From: Dermanyssus gallinae
Taxonomy: Eukaryota > Arthropoda > Arachnida > Mesostigmata > Dermanyssidae
DNA: 64,000 bases
Assembly (NCBI GenBank): GCA_003439945.1
Contig: QVRM01001520.1
Span: 37,400-101,399, forward strand
Reading direction: 5' to 3'
The position numbers and the translations under genes were made by a program. Under the pieces are notes generated by a model. It was not told the origin of the DNA, did not search any database, and saw only the letters and a program-made list of their open reading frames with translations. This document shows positions 61,665 through 64,000 of this stretch, one piece after another (within the stretch, counting starts at the first letter, position 1; each line of letters opens with the position of its first letter).

Positions 61665-63375
61665 TCATTGTGCTGAAATACAATTGACAGTGACGGAAGG
61701 TCAATAGCATTCGCCTCGATATCTCATCCATTACAAAGCCTGTTGAGGAATCTTCTCTGAACACTCTTAGTCATGCCCCGAACAAATATCGGACGGGTCC
61801 AGACAGGTGAGCAATAAAAGCGACTAGATAACATCGCTCATTGATACAGACAAATATTCACTGTTAAATGCCTAATGATGAAACACAGAAATAACACAAT
61901 GGTAAGCACAGATGCAGATTTGACTAGTTTTGAGTATGTGCAGAGAACGTAAGATCCGTCGAGATCTCTCAGCGCTCAAGATGCCGCGCAACATTCAACA
62001 GTTCAACCCGCGCGTTGTGCTGAGAATCCAGACCTAGTGAGCCATGCTTCTGTACGACGAATACATTTGAAACGAAGAGCTCCATTCTTCTGTCGCTGCA
62101 CCAGCGACATTAGATGTGACTTCGTTCAACAGCAAGCCAGTCGTGGCTCACTAAGACTTCCCCGCATTTACACTGGAACGACCTGATGATGCATTCACGT
62201 TAGAGAAGGCCGGAATATTAATTGCAGCGTCAGCCCACGCTGGTGCTTTTCCTTCTTAGGCATACGGATTTGCATCAGCTCAGTCGACTGCCCTCCTAGA
62301 TATGACTATAGGGTTTTTTGGCGCATGTTTCTGCGCTATTCTCCTGTTCTGTCTAAAATCCTATGACGTCTTAGCTTCGATTGAAGTGAGTGCAAAATGA
62401 GACACTGCAATGATGTGCTGCATCGATAGAGATATCGTCAAATAGACATATCAGTATAACGCTAAAGTGCGCTCAAATGTTTGCTGGCAGTCAAACAACG
62501 GGCTACAGTTACGTCCAGAGCCAGAACCAGAGGCGTCCGAAATTTCTATATGGGTAGCGGAGCGTAGGTGGGCTCAGCCGAGGCCAAGGGTGGACATAGC
62601 GCCGGAAAAAGAAACGTTATTGCCAGATTAAAGCTTTACCGAGAGCGGAGTTCTTACAACAGATTCCGATTCGTTATTATTCGTTTTTTTTATATCTCAA
62701 TTTCACTGCTGCTTTCATATGAATACTTTTCTTTGTAAATGGTGTTATGATACACGCCTATTATTATGGCACGCCTCGGAGCTGCCTATGTGGGTCACGT
62801 GCATGATAGCGTGTAGCGGACAGAGACTTCTTTCAAGTCAAGTCAAGTCAAAAGCACCTTTATTTAAGGTTCATACTTTCTACTACGCGCGTGCATCCAT
62901 TGATGATGGCGGCTCTAACTTCGTTTCGACAACTCATGGTTTGCCAGTACAGCAAATGAACCGGGGGGGGGGGCTGCTTCAACGACGTCCACTCTCAACG
63001 AGCCTGAAAGGATGCTTCCGAAGGGAGGAGGTATGATAACGTCTACGTTGAAAGTAGTACTTCAATACGAAAGTAGTATTGAAATCGTCGTGAAGAATCG
63101 TCTTCACAGAAGTCACAAAAAAGGAGAAAAGTTCTAAAGTTAATATTAAGCAATAATTAGAGAGAGAATACATTGTATTAAACGCCTCGCAATCTTTGTT
63201 GGACGTACCGCCGTAGAACAGAAATAAATGTGACTTCATGCAACAACTAAGAAAATATTTGCTTTATTTTCTATTTATGATAAAAACATTGGTCAAGCCA
63301 AAGTAGCATCCGCGACGGAGATAGAGGACGCCGTCGGAATGACGGCGCAGAAATAAAGCCATCCAGGATTCGATC
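61665..63375. other. No recognisable gene
   Basis: Mixed sequence with an AAGTC run at 62834-62850 and a G10 run at about 62963-62972. No domain recognised. Confidence 0.5.
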
Positions 63376-63379
63376 AATT

Positions 63380-63470
63380 GGAGTTGTTGTTGTTCTTATT
63401 GTTGTCTTTGTTGCTGTTGTTCTTGCTGGTGTCATCGTCGTCGTCGTCGTCGTTGTTGAAGTTGTTGTTT
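63380..63470. repeat. GTT/GTC triplet block
   Basis: GTT-rich with GTC at 63435-63452. Confidence 0.85.
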
Positions 63471-63814
63471 GTCAATAGCTGGGTTCTTTGTTTTATCGGT
63501 GATTCGCACGATCACGGACACCATGTCGTGAAGGGCGCGGCCGTCTCGTTTCCGCCTCTAAACGTAAAGTGTCGATTGCGATCGATTCCTTGTAATTTGG
63601 GCCAACAACATCAAGATCCTCTTCGTTGTTGTCGCCGTGCGTCTCCCTGCAGGGAAGGAGAGGGGCGTTGTCAATATCGCCGTGAACATACCGCTGACTG
63701 TGACTGCTGCTGCTGATCGATCATCGAATTTGGCTTGTTTGTGTCTCAGGGTGATGCCAGAGCATCGACTTGTTATTATTCTAAAGCATTCACACACACG
63801 CGCATATATTTGTT

Positions 63815-63820
63815 TATATT

Positions 63821-63868
<48 letters not shown>
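63815..63868. repeat. (TA)n
   Basis: About 45 bp of TA. Nothing recognised between it and the window end. Confidence 0.95.
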
Positions 63869-63871
<3 letters not shown>

Positions 63872-64000
63872 TTGTCATACTTCTCAACCAGTCAGATGAC
63901 AATTATAGAAGACAGAGTCTTGCGAAGTTCTGCGGTCCAGTCACTGCTGCGAACAAACAGGCCCGCAAGCCGTGGAATACGAAGTGTTTCAACCCGTCAG

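Overview
The window looks like non-coding, repeat-dominated DNA from an animal nuclear genome. I see no bacterial-style operons, no rRNA, no CRISPR array and no canonical tRNA gene outside SINE heads. No complete host gene can be supported. The recognisable protein-coding matter is almost all from transposable elements: LINE reverse transcriptases and Tc1/mariner transposases. The main LINE protein (7647-9425) most resembles, from memory, LINE proteins common in tick and mite genomes, so a parasitiform chelicerate is my tentative guess. This is unconfirmed.

Layout. 1-2.7 kb: a SINE head, a decayed Tc1 transposase, a small MITE set inside a (TA)n tract and a ~1 kb fold-back repeat. 2.7-4.9 kb: a dense GTT/CAA/GTC triplet block. 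5.9-9.6 kb: three LINE pieces, including a LINE with a long uninterrupted RT frame. 11.2-11.7 kb: a mariner with its middle deleted. 12.9-13.6 kb: a 20-bp minisatellite abutting a SINE. 14-19.7 kb: simple repeats. 19.7-21.8 kb: a decayed LINE and a second SINE copy. 23-29.3 kb: (TA)n and triplet blocks. 30.3-31.1 kb: a SINE and a 430-bp TIR element. 33.7-36.5 kb: a head-to-tail stack of minus-strand LINEs ending in restriction-like endonuclease domains and joined at (TAA)n tracts. 37-38.9 kb: triplet repeats and a SINE with a LINE-like tail. 39.9-43.5 kb: a fourth LINE copy, two copies of a tRNA-Ala-like SINE and a full-length but dead Tc1 element with 214-226 bp inverted repeats. 44.4-47 kb: minisatellite and (TA)n. 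48-50.5 kb: an RT relic, a SINE with clean target duplications and a few unassigned open frames. 51-53.7 kb: a second MITE in (TA)n, triplets, and another copy of the fold-back arm. 55-58.4 kb: LINE tail, CR1/jockey-like RT and two SINEs. 61.5 kb: a 78-bp direct repeat with a perfect palindrome.

How the parts fit: at least four pol III-type SINE families coexist with LINEs that could mobilise them. One SINE copy carries a tail like that of the 7.6-9.6 kb LINE. The REL-endonuclease LINEs lie against (TAA)n tracts, while TA-targeting DNA elements lie inside (TA)n tracts. The microsatellites therefore seem to act as landing sites for, and possibly products of, the mobile elements. Coordinates of decayed repeats are approximate to about 10-20 bp.
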